The translations under genes and the position numbers were made by a program. A DNA stretch of 64,000 bases, taken from contig JBAMJR010000170.1 of the NCBI GenBank assembly GCA_038501785.1, positions 620,001 to 684,000 of the forward strand, in the 5' to 3' direction. Under the pieces are notes generated by a model. The model was not told the origin of the DNA, searched no databases, and was given only the letters and a program-made list of their open reading frames with translations. Every line of letters starts with the position of its first letter. The stretch's first letter is position 1. Positions 1-12,209 of the stretch are shown here, in pieces. The stretch is from Myoxocephalus aenaeus. Its lineage: Eukaryota; Chordata; Actinopteri; Perciformes; Cottidae.

Positions 1-1319
1 TGTGTCGTGTCAGATTATCACACTGCCGCCACAAAATGCTGTGTTTTCACTCCTCTCGACGATGTGAACATGACAGGGTACCTAATGAAAGGCAGTGTAA
101 CAAACTGTGCCTGATGTCACCAGACTTGTGACAGACAGATCATTTCATTTCTAACTGTCTACAACAGGAAGTCAGTGACTCTGTGCGTGTGTTTGTTGGT
201 CTCTAATGAGGAAGAGCTTAATAGAGCAGCCTGAAGTAGCCCATAATGCGTAGTGACTAAGTGTGTGGCGAGAGTTATCATCGTCCACTTACATACTAGA
301 GAGTGGCACAAGGTCAACGGCGGTGATTATTCTGTGGGAAGCGTGTTGGTCTTCAGTGGGTGATTTCATTTCCTGTCATTAGCCACAGCGATTAAGCACA
401 AAAACAATGACGCTACGATAGCATCAGCCACCGCCGCGCTGCCCGAGGCTGTTCTCCACATTCTCTGGTTAACCCTCCGGTTGTCTTTAAGCCGTTCTCT
501 GCTTGCCTCAATTAGCAAAATGATGATAAACGGTTCGATGAAAATCTCATCATGAGAAAATTCTTTTTTTTGTGCACTAAATCTGTCTGGCATATTTAGA
601 AAATGAACGGCGTCTGTCAGGGACGAGTGAGAGGTGAAATAGCCACCGACAGAATAAATATTGAGCTTGAAGGTCCATTACTGCCCTTTCGGAAATAGCA
701 ATTTGACATGCACTTTTTTTTTTTTCAGCAAATTTGCAACATGAACAATGCAATTTGCATAACTTCGTCCTGCGTTAAATTTGAGACCTTTTACTGGATG
801 AACAGATCATTTCTCTTACATTTTGATTTACTTCATTACTAATAACATTTTGCCGTGTCATGACATTACAGATACCGAGCCGCTAAAAACACGGCAGTTG
901 AAAAAAAAATCCACACAAAAATGGAAAAAAAGACCAACATCACGGCACTGGGTGATAGACTGAAAGGTGATCTCTGGGTCGGGAGAAGGCTTTGCACCAA
1001 AGATGGAGACTAAATAATGAAAGAGGATCTCACGCGCTGACTATAATTGAGATTTATTTATGAGAGCAGCACCCATATGCCCAGATATCCAACATGTGTG
1101 CTCTCCCAATCATCCCTTTCAAATGATCAAGTCAGCTGTTAATGGAGCATTACGGGCCCGTGACATCTTAAATTAAGAGATGGACTGCCAGAGTGTCTGA
1201 GGAGCGTATTTAAATACTTAGCTGTCCTCTCTTAAAGAAAATGGAAAGAAAACGTGTGATCGTGCTTGCAGAAACGCACGATGACACAAGGTTGACACTG
1301 TGAAACAATTGGTGAGGAG
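1..1319. other. Non-coding stretch, no gene recognised
   Basis: No splice-flanked or long open frame is convincing here. The only frame near 366-593 (minus) resembles no family I know. The sequence is repeat-free to my eye and moderately GC-balanced, with homeodomain-like TAATTA/ATTTA cores (for example around 1,040-1,210), which is how fish conserved non-coding elements often look. That reading is only an inference. Confidence 0.3.
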
Positions 1320-1337
1320 GCAACAAAACAAGGTTAA

Positions 1338-1699
1338 CCTTCCTCTTGTGTTAGGGTCAGCACCAACCCGTTTTAGGTTTTAAATGCATAAAAGAACCAC
1401 ATAAATGTATTTATTGTATCAAGGCTTTTTGACTGTCAGGAACCTCTATTTCAACAAAATAAAACAAAAACATTATTTTTCACTAAATTATAAAATGCTC
1501 TGGTTGAAATTATGACCAAATTATAAATAAGATTTGCTTGATTGGTTGTTGTTTTTTTGACCTTGCAAATCTATATTTTGTGTTATGACTTTTTCAATAA
1601 TTTTGTGTTTGTATTAAAGTTATATTGCTGAAAATAAGACTGTTTAGCCTTTTTCTTGAAGTAAATATATATGGGTCGAAATTGACCCGTAACACCATA
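1338..1699. repeat. Degenerate TIR element (MITE-like)
   Basis: The left part reads CCTTCCTCTTGTGTTAGGGT just after a TTAA, and the right part reads GGGTCGAAATTGACCCGTAA. TGTGTTAGGGTCA on the left pairs imperfectly with TGACCCGTAACACCA on the right. The interior is AT-rich and non-coding. The TTAA at the left edge would suit a piggyBac-type insertion, but no right-hand TTAA is seen, so the class is uncertain. Confidence 0.4.
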
Positions 1700-1729
1700 G
1701 ATGTTACTATATATTGTTATAAAATATAT

Positions 1730-4635
1730 CCACATTCATGGTATCCGTGGATTTACAGAAACGTGCAATGGCAACAGGTTTCCTGACGACTGGGATGCGA
1801 CTTATGACAACTTTTCTGCGGAGGAAATTTAAAAACAAAGCCTGTTAAGCGTAGATTTCGCTCCACATCCACGATCCAAGGCGGATCGTCTGTATAGTGT
1901 AAACCTCACTAAAGGCCGGATATGGATTACAATGTTCACCACTAAGGTTTCCTTAAGTGGCAGGGCGGCCTCGTGATTCATGAGTTCATGACACGGAGGT
2001 GACTGGAAGGTCACAGGTTCGATCTCCATGAATGTCGATATCCATCAAAAGCAAAGCGGTTCCCTCACTGATAAAAAGAGTCAGTTCCTGTAAAATGTCC
2101 TGTGAAGGTAAAGACAATAACGCTTGAGGAGCTTTATTTGTAATGCTATATATTCGTTTCAGGGCAAGGAAAATCATTACCCATACTTCATTATTCAGCA
2201 GGAATAAATATGTGGAAGTGTCTCACATTACAGGGCAACCACAAAGTATATAGTTTAAATGCTTTCATTGGTTTTTATGACTGGGTTTCATCTTTCCTAA
2301 ATGGAGGTTAGTTGGTGTGTGATCTAAGCAGCACATTCAATCAAACTTTATTTCAGACTCACGGTCCAGATAGAACAAAACATAGAATAAAATACAATTA
2401 AAATACATAGACCTACCAATGCCTTATAAATAGACAGCTGTAGACGATTTCATTTTCAGAGACATTAATTGTTACATTTCATACATTGTTTTCACCCGTT
2501 GTCTAATGGCAGTTGTAAGAAAAGCACACAATATCTTTTAGTTTAGTAAAACTATGAAGCCACAGTGTAGAAATGAACTATTAAAGGACACATTTTCTTT
2601 AAAAATAAAGTAAAAATGTACTTGATTACTGCTATAACGTTGTCTGTTTTAAATATTGCATATAATAGTGCATCTCCTTGAGGATTAAAATACAAACAGT
2701 GTCTGTAGTCACAGGCAGATTATGAGACACCGGTCCCCTGGGCTCAGGCAACCAGCAGCAACGTTACACAGACTTCATAGTTGTCGAGCCACTTTGTGTT
2801 GTTGGTTTGCGTTTCGTTGTCGTCGTTTCTGTGGTTCTGTGTCTCTTTGTGGTCAACGTGCTTTCACTTTGCAGAAAGAAATCTTCAAGTTTTAATGAGG
2901 ACGACGATAAGTTAAATGAGGTTGTATTCATTTGTGATCAAGTAAAACATCTCAAAGGGTTAGTACTTTCTTTTTTTAAACATGATTAAAAGACATTTGC
3001 AGTGATATTGATTGTATTCTTGCTTAAGGTTCATGCATTCTGATCTACACTTATTTCTGAAAACTGTAGTTAGAAGTCATTTCAATTCCCTGAAATGCAG
3101 ACTTAAAAGTTGATGTCTTAAACAATCCTAACTCTCCAATCATTTGACGTTTATTGAATTCAGTTACTGTCAGTGTTGATGTAATTATGGACTTCACAAC
3201 TTAACTGATTGTCTCCACATCCTGAATGAATGAGCTGATTGAGAAAGTGAGTGTGAGGTGAAGAATGAGTATTGCTGTAAACCATGGTTGCCTTTTAGAG
3301 CTTCACCGTTTCCAGATGACTTCAATGAATTCTTGCCTTGACTTGAAACATTATTTATTTGCCGTAAACAAGCGTTTTTTGTTCATCTATACTGAATAGC
3401 GGTGTGCACTTAGAGGCTTCTATTTGTGTGTACACAGCCAATGCAGCTCTGGCCTCGGGAATTATTACGTCAAACACAAGGCGACGGGGATGAGATCAAA
3501 CAGTTTTGCAGTCCTAGACAGTGAAAAGAAAGGAGAATAATTTATATAATAACCATTGGAAATGAAACATCCCTAAGCACTAGGAGGGGATCTCCCACAG
3601 TGCACAGAAGGGTGCTCTTTTCCACAGTTGTACATCTTTTCTCAAGGATTGAAGTTTCATGTCCAGAGGCAATTACAGATGGCAAGGAAGAGCTTTCATC
3701 TGGAAAACCTGCCTAAAGTAAGGATACAGCACATCAAGTGAAAGAAAGAGCACACACAGCCATTCCATTTCTGGAATGAGGTGCAATTTCTGATGGGAAA
3801 TTAGTAGAAAGTAGAATATCACATGTTTTCACTCCAGACTGAGCTTGTTATTTTAACATAAACAATCTATAAATGAAGGAAATTAGTTTACACAAACCAG
3901 TTGAGGTAGCCGCACAGTAACACGGAGGTTAACACGATCTCTGCGACAGCGAACCTCCATTAGCTCTCGTTAACTACGGCGGGGGAAAAGAAAGATGGAA
4001 GTGCTCGGGGAGGGGGGAAAAGGGTAATTGGCTTCCGACTCTCTCCCAACCAGCAAGCAGCCGGTGTGTGATTGTGCAGCGGTCGGCCCGGTGCTGGGAA
4101 ACATCCTTGTCAGCACAGGGATGAGAGCAGCTTATTACACAGGGAGCAGCGCTGAGTGGCAGGTACAAAGGAAAGGAATGATAATTATCTTTTAAAGTGG
4201 GAATGCTCCAGACAAGCGGCGGAGCCCCGGGGTAATGGCGGATCGCTTGACAGTTTGGATACAGCGTTCCCATCAGCGAGCGGCGCAAGGAATCACATCC
4301 CGGTTGCACCTGAGAGACGTTCTCCACCTGAAAATTACACCGGAGAAGACGGTTTACTTCTGGAAATCATTTCCTCGGATGGAAAGCTGACGCGTTGGCA
4401 ACTCTCATGTAGATTTTATGCAAAAATAACTGTAGATATTCAGCGGCAATCATGTAGAACTGACACGCGCTGATATTTCTCACACGTGGGTGTCCGGGAT
4501 GATTAAAGCGGAACTGAGATTTAAATTCAGTTTCGCTGAGAAATCTTTATTTGTTTTGACTCGCGTACTTATTTGGTTTAAAGTTGCAAACTAAAAACAC
4601 ATCTTTTTCGACTACACCTTGAATAAGGAAGGTAG
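1730..4635. other. Non-coding stretch with an antisense LINE-like tail
   Basis: No gene recognised. Around 2,335-2,400 the text TCAATCAAACTTTATTTC looks like the reversed 3' tail of a fish non-LTR element. Overlapping open frames on both strands at 3,974-4,473 lie in a GC-richer patch but show no recognisable domain and no clear splice context. Confidence 0.3.
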
Positions 4636-4639
4636 CACC

Positions 4640-4812
4640 GTAGTAGCACTTTAGTAGCACTTAAATGTCACTTAGTGATAGCACTTTGTGGTTTAATTTC
4701 ATTGAAGAAATTGTACTTTCTTGATTCTTGTTGTTCTGAGTTTGTACTCATGGTTAAATTGCACTTATTGTAAGTCGCTTTGGATAAAAGCTTCAGCTAA
4801 ATGTAACGTAAA
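4640..4812 (+). repeat. LINE/SINE 3' tail of the RSg-1/L2 type
   Basis: The segment ends with TAAGTCGCTTTGGATAAAAG followed by CTTCAGCTAAATGTAA. This is the conserved tail shared by fish L2-like LINEs (RSg-1) and the SINEs that borrow their machinery. No tRNA-like promoter is obvious upstream, so this is probably a 5'-truncated copy. Confidence 0.6.
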
Positions 4813-7800
4813 GTTAGAATAGCGAGAAAAAGGGCAGTGAGAAAATGTTAGTTTGACTTAAAATGTTCAATTGAATGAGTTGAGATGATTCTCAGCCTTA
4901 AATCTTATTTTAATAATCTCCATTATCAGCATCATAACGTCAAACGGCGGCAGCAGAGTCCATTATGTACTTTACCGAAAGTTGCAACGAAAAACAAAAT
5001 AATGATAAAAAATGTAAAAAGCAAATAAAATATAGATGAAACAGGTTAAAAAGGAAGAATGCACATTTAAATATTGAGAGGAACAAATACACGACAAAAA
5101 GTACAAACCCATAACGGTTATGAGGTGTACAGGGTGATAATACTAAGAACACACAGTAAATCCGGGTTATAGTCCTTTCTAACGGCAGACATTGTAAACT
5201 CACAAGTATATACTCAAAGATGTTACGATGCATACTGAATAAAACACTTTCTTAGTGTTGATGTCGTCGTAATGTCCCTCAGTGCACTGCACAAGCAATA
5301 CTGAGGCGCTAAAAATAAGCTAAATTAGTTACAACAAGGTATAAGTAGCACACAAGTACAAAGTACATATTGTATGCAACCTGTATCCAGTATGGACCTG
5401 GCAAAGAGAACCGTATCTCAGATGTAACTAATAACATTAATCACGCCTCTGTTACATGGAGCTGTGCCGGTGAGTCAACACTCACAGTACGGCTGCTGAG
5501 GCTCGTCTGAGAGGACTGCAGCGTCATTAATTAGTGAGTTATTAGTCACACCTGTGTTTGACGAGTCCAGATATCTGCTGGAAGAAAGCTCTGTTTCACA
5601 GTCTGGCTGTTTCATCTCAGATGGAGACTCCACTGCATCACATGGAGACCAGGCTTGGTATCCGCATCATTCTCACTCACAAAGAGGACTCGCGATTATA
5701 TTTCCATTCCAGATCGGTCAAGTCCACAACCTCAGGGACTTCACTAACTTGCCTGTGCATTGTCTAATTTATATGTTGTCATTATTCTGATTGCATATGA
5801 AATGTCCTGCTTCCAATGCAACCACTGACTTGACTAAATTGCATTGAGTTAGATGGATGGAACAACTTTTAAGATTAAGTTGATGTCAGCTCCTTACAGT
5901 TTGTTTGCTCATAGAAAACTCAAAGAAATTCCCACATACGATTCTACGCAATGCCTTTTGGTTATTGTATCAAGACATTTCTCTTTGGTACACTGCAGCC
6001 TCGTATTTTAGTTTTCTGGCATTATTAACGTTTTACTGAACCGACTAAACGAGAAGATAGACTTCAGAGATCGTCTATCGGGCCTGATAACCTAAACCTA
6101 ATAACATGGCGACATATTCTGACATTCATTTATACACAGAACAGGTTTTTCTGTATGACATTGTTTTAATTAAATACTGAGTGACTGCACACTTAAATGT
6201 GTGTGTTAAGCTGTAAATGATGAGACGCATCAAGGATGGTGTAAAAATTGAGTATTCTCAGCGAAAAAAAAGGTATTTCATGCTTGAAAATGTCTCAAAA
6301 CGCCATCTGCTGTTTTAAATTATCCAGCCGTCAATTAGTTCCACCAGTTTATTCTTATTGGAGGGGGGTGGAGCCAGCTGACATTGGGCGAGAGGCGGTG
6401 CACATCCTGGCCAATCACAAGGACAATATAATTAGTTCAATTTAAAAAACACATCCAACTGCGTGGATATATATGCCTCTTTTTTGGGGCCGTGTCTGTA
6501 CTGTGGCCTGTTGATGCTGAGTTGAGTTGATGAAAAGGTTTTTTCCCCCCTACTCCTTGACTCTTTTGGTAAAGTTGGCCATCTTTTGTCCCAAAAAAAT
6601 CCTCTCTGGTTGTAACAGACCTGTGAAGCAGAAGATTCGATAATAAATTAAACAAATTCAAAAAGATAAAAACAATCATTTCTGTTGTGTGTTGGAAGGA
6701 CCACCAAGACTTCCAAGATCTCTCCAGCTTGTGGTGCCAGATAAGACTGTTGTCTTCGCGCCGTTGTCAATATGTTTCTATGTTTCTGTCTCTCCCACAG
6801 CATAACCAAATAAACAAACAATGTCTTTTCTAAATAAAATCAGAGACGATATCGCTCTCGGCGTTTCTGAGCTCCTCCAGCGGCTGTCAAGGAGCCGGAC
6901 GAGCGCTTTCTGCTCTCCATTAGAACTGTCAGCTCCACTGAATGGCTCTCTTTAATCACTTCAAATATCATTACACACGAGGAATTTCAATCCCCTCAAG
7001 AGCAACTGAGAAGACAAAGGCACATCATAGTGAGGCCCTCCGAGAGCTTTTTTTTTTTGTGGGCTGGCAGCCGGAAACGCCAAAAGTGAGAAATTGTCAC
7101 TTTTTTTTTTTCCCTGACAGAACGTGCCCGACTGTTTCGGCGTGAAGCGGCTAAATAGGAAAAGATGAAGGAATGTTAATTTATTACCGTAAAATCACAT
7201 TGAGTTTGACTGCTGCTATCTGCACAGTTTGCTCCTGCATTCACGTCACATCCTCTGAGCCGTGATTCTGACGTGACCGAGTGAGCCCTCGTGACGGGAC
7301 GGATCAAACACTCAATTTTCTGCTTGTCTGATATTCCAATGTCAAACCCATTTGCTGGGCTGACCACCCACTGGAATAACGATGTGTCCACACTGATGCT
7401 CGCTGCAGAGGACCACTTTCTGTATCTTCTTCTTCCTTGTATCATTCTCTCCATCCTATATTTACACACTTCCCCGGCGTGAATCTCAAACCCAGGCGCT
7501 CCCACAAAGCCCACTGTTACATGTACTGCTCGCGATTGCTCTGTTATTGACCTTTGACCCTCTCTGAGGGCACCAGTCGTGAGGTTGAGGAGCTCGCTGA
7601 TGCGGTAGCTTTCCTCCAGGGGTTTATGAGCTCCAACATGTGCTCTCTTATTCATTCAGCAGCAGGGTGGAAAACTTGCACCGACGTTTTCTTTTCTTTT
7701 TCCTTTTTTTTAATTGGTCAAAAGGAGCTTTTGTGTTTAGCGGAGCCAGGAAGCTACTTTTAAAATATTCTTTTCCATTTTCAAATTGAACTGTGGTTTT

Positions 7801-7934
7801 TAACACAAAACGTGAACTCTTTGACTTGTTGGGAGTCAGCTTGTATTCCATACTGTGTGTTATTACTTTGTTAGTGCACTATCCGGCCTCACTCCAACAC
7901 ATCAAGCTCAGGCAGCTCGGCATCTGGTACCGTC
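4813..7934. other. Non-coding stretch, no gene recognised
   Basis: Several short open frames occur (5,554-5,790; 6,248-6,445; 7,176-7,655), but none has splice context or recognisable residues, and frames on the two strands overlap as expected by chance. Homopolymer T runs occur near 7,050 and 7,100. Confidence 0.3.
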
Positions 7935-8203
7935 GAACCAATGCACCCTTTATTTTTATTTTTTTTATTCGTATAAGTTCGTCATGTACATATATTTTAC
8001 ATACATACATACATGAAATTTGGTCTCTGCATTTAACCCATCCTAAGGAGCAGTGGGCTACTGTGAAATGCCCGGGGAGAAAATGGGGTTCAGTGTCTTG
8101 CTTAAGGACACTTAGACATGCCAACTATAGAGATCGAACCGGTTATCCTTGTGGTTACAGGACAACCATGAGCTACAGCCGCCGGCTCCCCGGTTACAAC
8201 CGC
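7935..8203 (-). repeat. tRNA-derived SINE (AFC/V-SINE-like)
   Basis: On the minus strand the element begins with a tRNA-like head: GTAGCTCATGG resembles an A box and GGTTCGATC a B box (near 8,130). The body has the fish SINE text AAGTGTCCTTAAGCAAGACA, and an A/T-rich CATA-repeat tail lies near 7,990-8,015. The same family recurs inside the sialyltransferase units (about 37,418; 44,132; 51,296; 59,646). Confidence 0.7.
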
Positions 8204-8489
8204 ACCCTTTAGTGTTTGTTTGAGACACACCAGGGTTTCAACTTCTCCAATGCAAAGCCATCCGTGTCATTGTTAGACGGACAGAGCAATTGGTTTTGTT
8301 TAAATATTGAGAAAGTGCACATAAGTCCAGCGAGAGGAGAGGTTGGACGGCTCAAACCAACACGTTTACCCAAGAGGCTGCTGCTCGTGTCATGTGTGAA
8401 ACCAAGTCAGCATTGACTTATTTTACTGTTGTTATGGAACTTCAGAACGTTACTAACGCCAGTTTCATAATAAGCGTACTTTACGTGAC

Positions 8490-8825
8490 AAAGTTACCTA
8501 TTTTAACCCAGACCACAATCTTTTGTTGCCTAAATCTAACTTAAGTTGTTACCGTAAAAGTCGGGTTACAAGTCGCTACTACCTTCGTTCAGTGTCCCCG
8601 TTAGCTCCCCGCTGTAGCCAGCTAGCGCTCCGCAGGACAACCACCGAAGTTGGCCGTACCAGCCCTGGCTCGACACCCGACGCAGCAGCGGGGAGCTAGC
8701 AGCAGCGGGGAGCTAGCAGCAGCGGGGAGCTCAGTCCCCGCTGTAGCAAGCTAGCTTGCTTGCTACAGCGGGCTAGCTTGCTTGGTAGAAGCGGCTTGTA
8801 ACCCGACTTTTACGGTAGTAAGGTA
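8490..8825. repeat. TIR/hairpin element with internal minisatellite
   Basis: ACCGTAAAAGTCGGGTTACA (from 8,551) is repeated in inverted form at about 8,797-8,816. Inside lie three copies of a 17-bp unit (AGCAGCGGGGAGCTAGC) at 8,685-8,735 and a near-perfect palindrome at about 8,738-8,771 with 14-bp arms CCGCTGTAGCAAGC. The left flank TTTTAACCCAGACCAC resembles a widespread fish repeat. No coding capacity is seen. Confidence 0.6.
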
Positions 8826-9045
8826 AGGTTACGACGGCTGTAGCGCTTATGAATTCAAGTTTTTATTCGTAGTACATAAGAATACGTTCAATCTTCTTTC
8901 AGTTGTTCCTGCTTTAATCGAGAGCTACCGCGGGTCTCCAAATGATAAATGTCACAATGTCTGACTGACGATTACCTGTCAAAGGCGGTCCGGGGTTGTT
9001 CTTGTCAAGAACCGGAGCTCACGATATCCGTTACCTCTGTCCTCT

Positions 9046-9332
9046 TCAACCTTTGAGGGACGAAGGCCCGTGTTTCCGTGTGAGAGGACATGGCTCCGGC
9101 ATCAGGCGGCACATCCCTCTCTGTCTCTGCGGGGCCTGCTGGGACCTCTTAGGTGACGGCGTCACTCGAGCTGAGGTTGAGGGCTTCCTCCAGCCGGCTG
9201 CTTGGCTGCCTGCCTGCCCCTCTTCCTCTGAGCTCAGTGGACATTGATCCCCCAGCAGCGACACCGTGTCCCAGGGAAGGGTAAGCAGATCCACCTCGTT
9301 GCCTCCAACAATCATTCGGCCCCTGTAGGGAC
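9046..9332 (-). CDS. Candidate exon of an unidentified gene
   Basis: On the minus strand a pyrimidine-rich acceptor (CTGTCCCTACAG) precedes about 285 bp of open frame beginning GRMIVGGNEVDLLTLPWD and ending SSLKG-stop. The GC content is higher than the surroundings and the residues are not low complexity. I recognise no domain, and no neighbouring exon was found. The opposite strand is also open (8,996-9,247), so a chance open frame in GC-rich DNA is quite possible. Confidence 0.2.
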
Positions 9333-12174
9333 AGGTCGTGGTAAATTAATAGTGTGCTTGCAGCGACTAGATATTGTTAATGTATTTGCTATTGATGGAG
9401 TGAGATAACATGAGTAGCTTCAGCCTTACTTAACACAAAACATAAATCCTCCAAGGCCATGGAAGAGGAGCGGTATGGGCAGTGAATTATATCAAGCTTT
9501 TAGCAAAGTTCGCCTGCATTTAATTTATGTGAATAATACCACAGGCACTGTAAGACCAGTTTAACTTATTGATTTCCACATAATATCCATCATAAAACCA
9601 CAGGGTTGAATAGATACAGGACTATTTTAGAAGGTTGTTTTCATTCAGCGTTTTGCTTTTTTGACAATTGAACAGTAAAGTGGCAAACAGAATTTAGTGA
9701 TGAAAAGTGTGGCAATTTTCCCCTTAAAGTCAAGGAATCTTTAAAAAAATTTATTGACTAGATTAAAAGCTTAAAAGCTAAAAAATTAAATGAAAATGTT
9801 TTTAAATGGAGCCTTCACTTTATGATTGAATGTTTTAGCCTAGTCATTATCCACAGGATGGGGAAGAAAAGTGGTGAAATTGCCCCCCTGCTGTGTCTCT
9901 ATTTTCCTTCCGCCGTACTTTACCCTTGCTATTATTTGGAGTGCATGAATGCGTTCACACTGACAAGCATGTCAAACTGCAGTGCAGCAGTGCCCGGATG
10001 GTGTACCCAAGAAGATCATAAGGTTGAGTGTGGAACGCTGGACTCTTCTAAACCTCAATCGTCTCCATCTTGGCTACGTATAGCGGCAGGGGAGCGACCA
10101 TCAAACTTGTGAAAATGATGGAGGTGGCAGCGCATTTTCTATCCAACCTGAAAGAAGAAGCACACAAGCATGTACAAATAAAAAAGCACACGAGCAAACA
10201 AGCTACAGATAGTTTGGCGGGTGACATGCTGTCGCAATTTGCCATTAAAAAGACTCCCAATTTAGAAACGCACCAGGTAAACCACTTGTGACTCACACCT
10301 ACCGGACACATTTTCATATTGCTGGTAAAAATATCACAGTCATTAAGTTCATCAAAGGTGCCCCTTACCTAACACTTGGGTCATAATCCACTTGATCATT
10401 CAAAGGGGCTGTCCCATATACTTTACGCCATCTAAACCCACTTTGAACTTTTGGATTTGACAGGCTTTGGTGTGCCGTAACGGGACTTATAAGACTGATC
10501 TATTTTAAACTTGTGCTCAGACCAAAGGAAAAGAGAGCTCCCTGTAGGTCCATCACTTCCCAAGTTTTCCCCACACATGGCTACATGCAAACATTAGTGT
10601 GTTGATTGTACTCATGCGTTATTTTTCCAATGAATAAAAAAAGCAAAATCTATCAAAAACATTTGCATGTTGAGTCAAGAGATTACATATGTAATGTATA
10701 TAGATGATATAAAGTAATTTCACAACCCTTTCTCCTATAAAAATGATGTTCCCATACAAATAAAGAGTTCTTCCAATTACATTTCATGAGAAATTTACAC
10801 TTTAACTTATAACCATTTGCTTAACGTTATAAATTGAAACAAAAGAAACTAAAATCTTGTGATTGTTGACTTTTAGTTTCACACGGGACACGAATAGCGA
10901 TCTCCTTGGTGAAAGTCTTGTTTTTGTCTCACCCATTCATCCACTCTGACCTCCTCCTTGCGACTTTTATTAGAAACACACTTGTGACACGTCAAAAAAC
11001 AATTGTAATCCAGGAAATAATAAGTTTCCCTTGAAGTGTAATTGCCAAATCAGTTCCGTAGCATAGGGAAGGTAATTTTAAGGAGACCAGGCCAATATTC
11101 AAATGCATAATGGAAAACAATTGCCAGCACTACCATGCACCACACATAATTGAACTACTAACCAAACTGCAGTAATAGTTGGGCCTGTGCAGGAAGTGTG
11201 GACAGCAGTATGTATGTACAGGAGCTGCTATCACCTGCATGGGAGTCAAGTCGAACTTTCACGGCTTACTGTACATGATCGTAGCAGCGAGTGCATTTTT
11301 TGCAGCGGTTTTCAGTGAAACAGCTCTGATCATCAAACAGCAGACAAAGTTAGCACCCAGCTAATGGGATCGCTGGCATTTAGCTTTGTGTTCTGCAAAA
11401 CCTGAGGATGAGAAGGTGAACGTTGTGTCTCTTGTGTCTCTCAGACTCACGGTGCTGTGCTAGTCGCCAAAAGCAGTACACACCATGACTTGAAAAAGAA
11501 ACCGTTGGGAGGAAGCACTTCATGCCAGGAACCTTTGCTCCACCGAACTCCTGCCGTACACGAGGCCTCTGTGCACCTCTCTGCTGGATCACAGGGCCTG
11601 GAAGCCATTGTTTTAATGGTGACGATGGGAGTGAAAATATACTGTAGCTGTCTGTTCCCTGAATATTTCCTCTCCCCGCCCAGTAACCCATTTTCTTGGA
11701 AGGAGAGTGAAGAGGACACAACGCTGAAATGGGAGGAACATCACGGCCGGTATGTAAACTGTATGTTATCCAATCAACTGTAATGTTTATATTGCCCCAT
11801 TGTATAAAAAGCGTGTGAGGTGTGATTGTGTGTTGGTGTTGTTCACACTACGGCCAGGATGGCAATCAACCAATTATGGTATACTAAAAAAAAAAAATGA
11901 TATCACTGTTGTTGCCTAGTAACTCAGACTTTAGGATGAACACAATAATGTTTCCATTGTATATACAGTGGTGTTTAACATATGACAGACGCATAGCGCG
12001 GCATGATAAAAACAGATAAGATACATAACGATGTTTCCGGCAGCACAGGAGTGGTCGGCATTGTTCCCTCACAGCATAAAGTCCTGGCTCTCTGTATGCG
12101 CGTGTCTCCAGTTTCCAATGACAAGCATGGCAGTTAAATTGAATGGGCCATAGGTAAGAATGCGCTCCATTCAT

Positions 12175-12209
<35 letters not shown>

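Noticed and set aside
7176..7655. 159-residue minus-strand frame
   Set aside because: Among the longest frames in the gene-poor part, but the residues match no family I know, the opposite strand is also open, and no acceptor or donor flanks it convincingly.
7935..8203. A functional tRNA gene at the B-box-like sequence
   Set aside because: The tRNA-like head is joined to a SINE body and tail, and no cloverleaf with an intact anticodon arm could be drawn.
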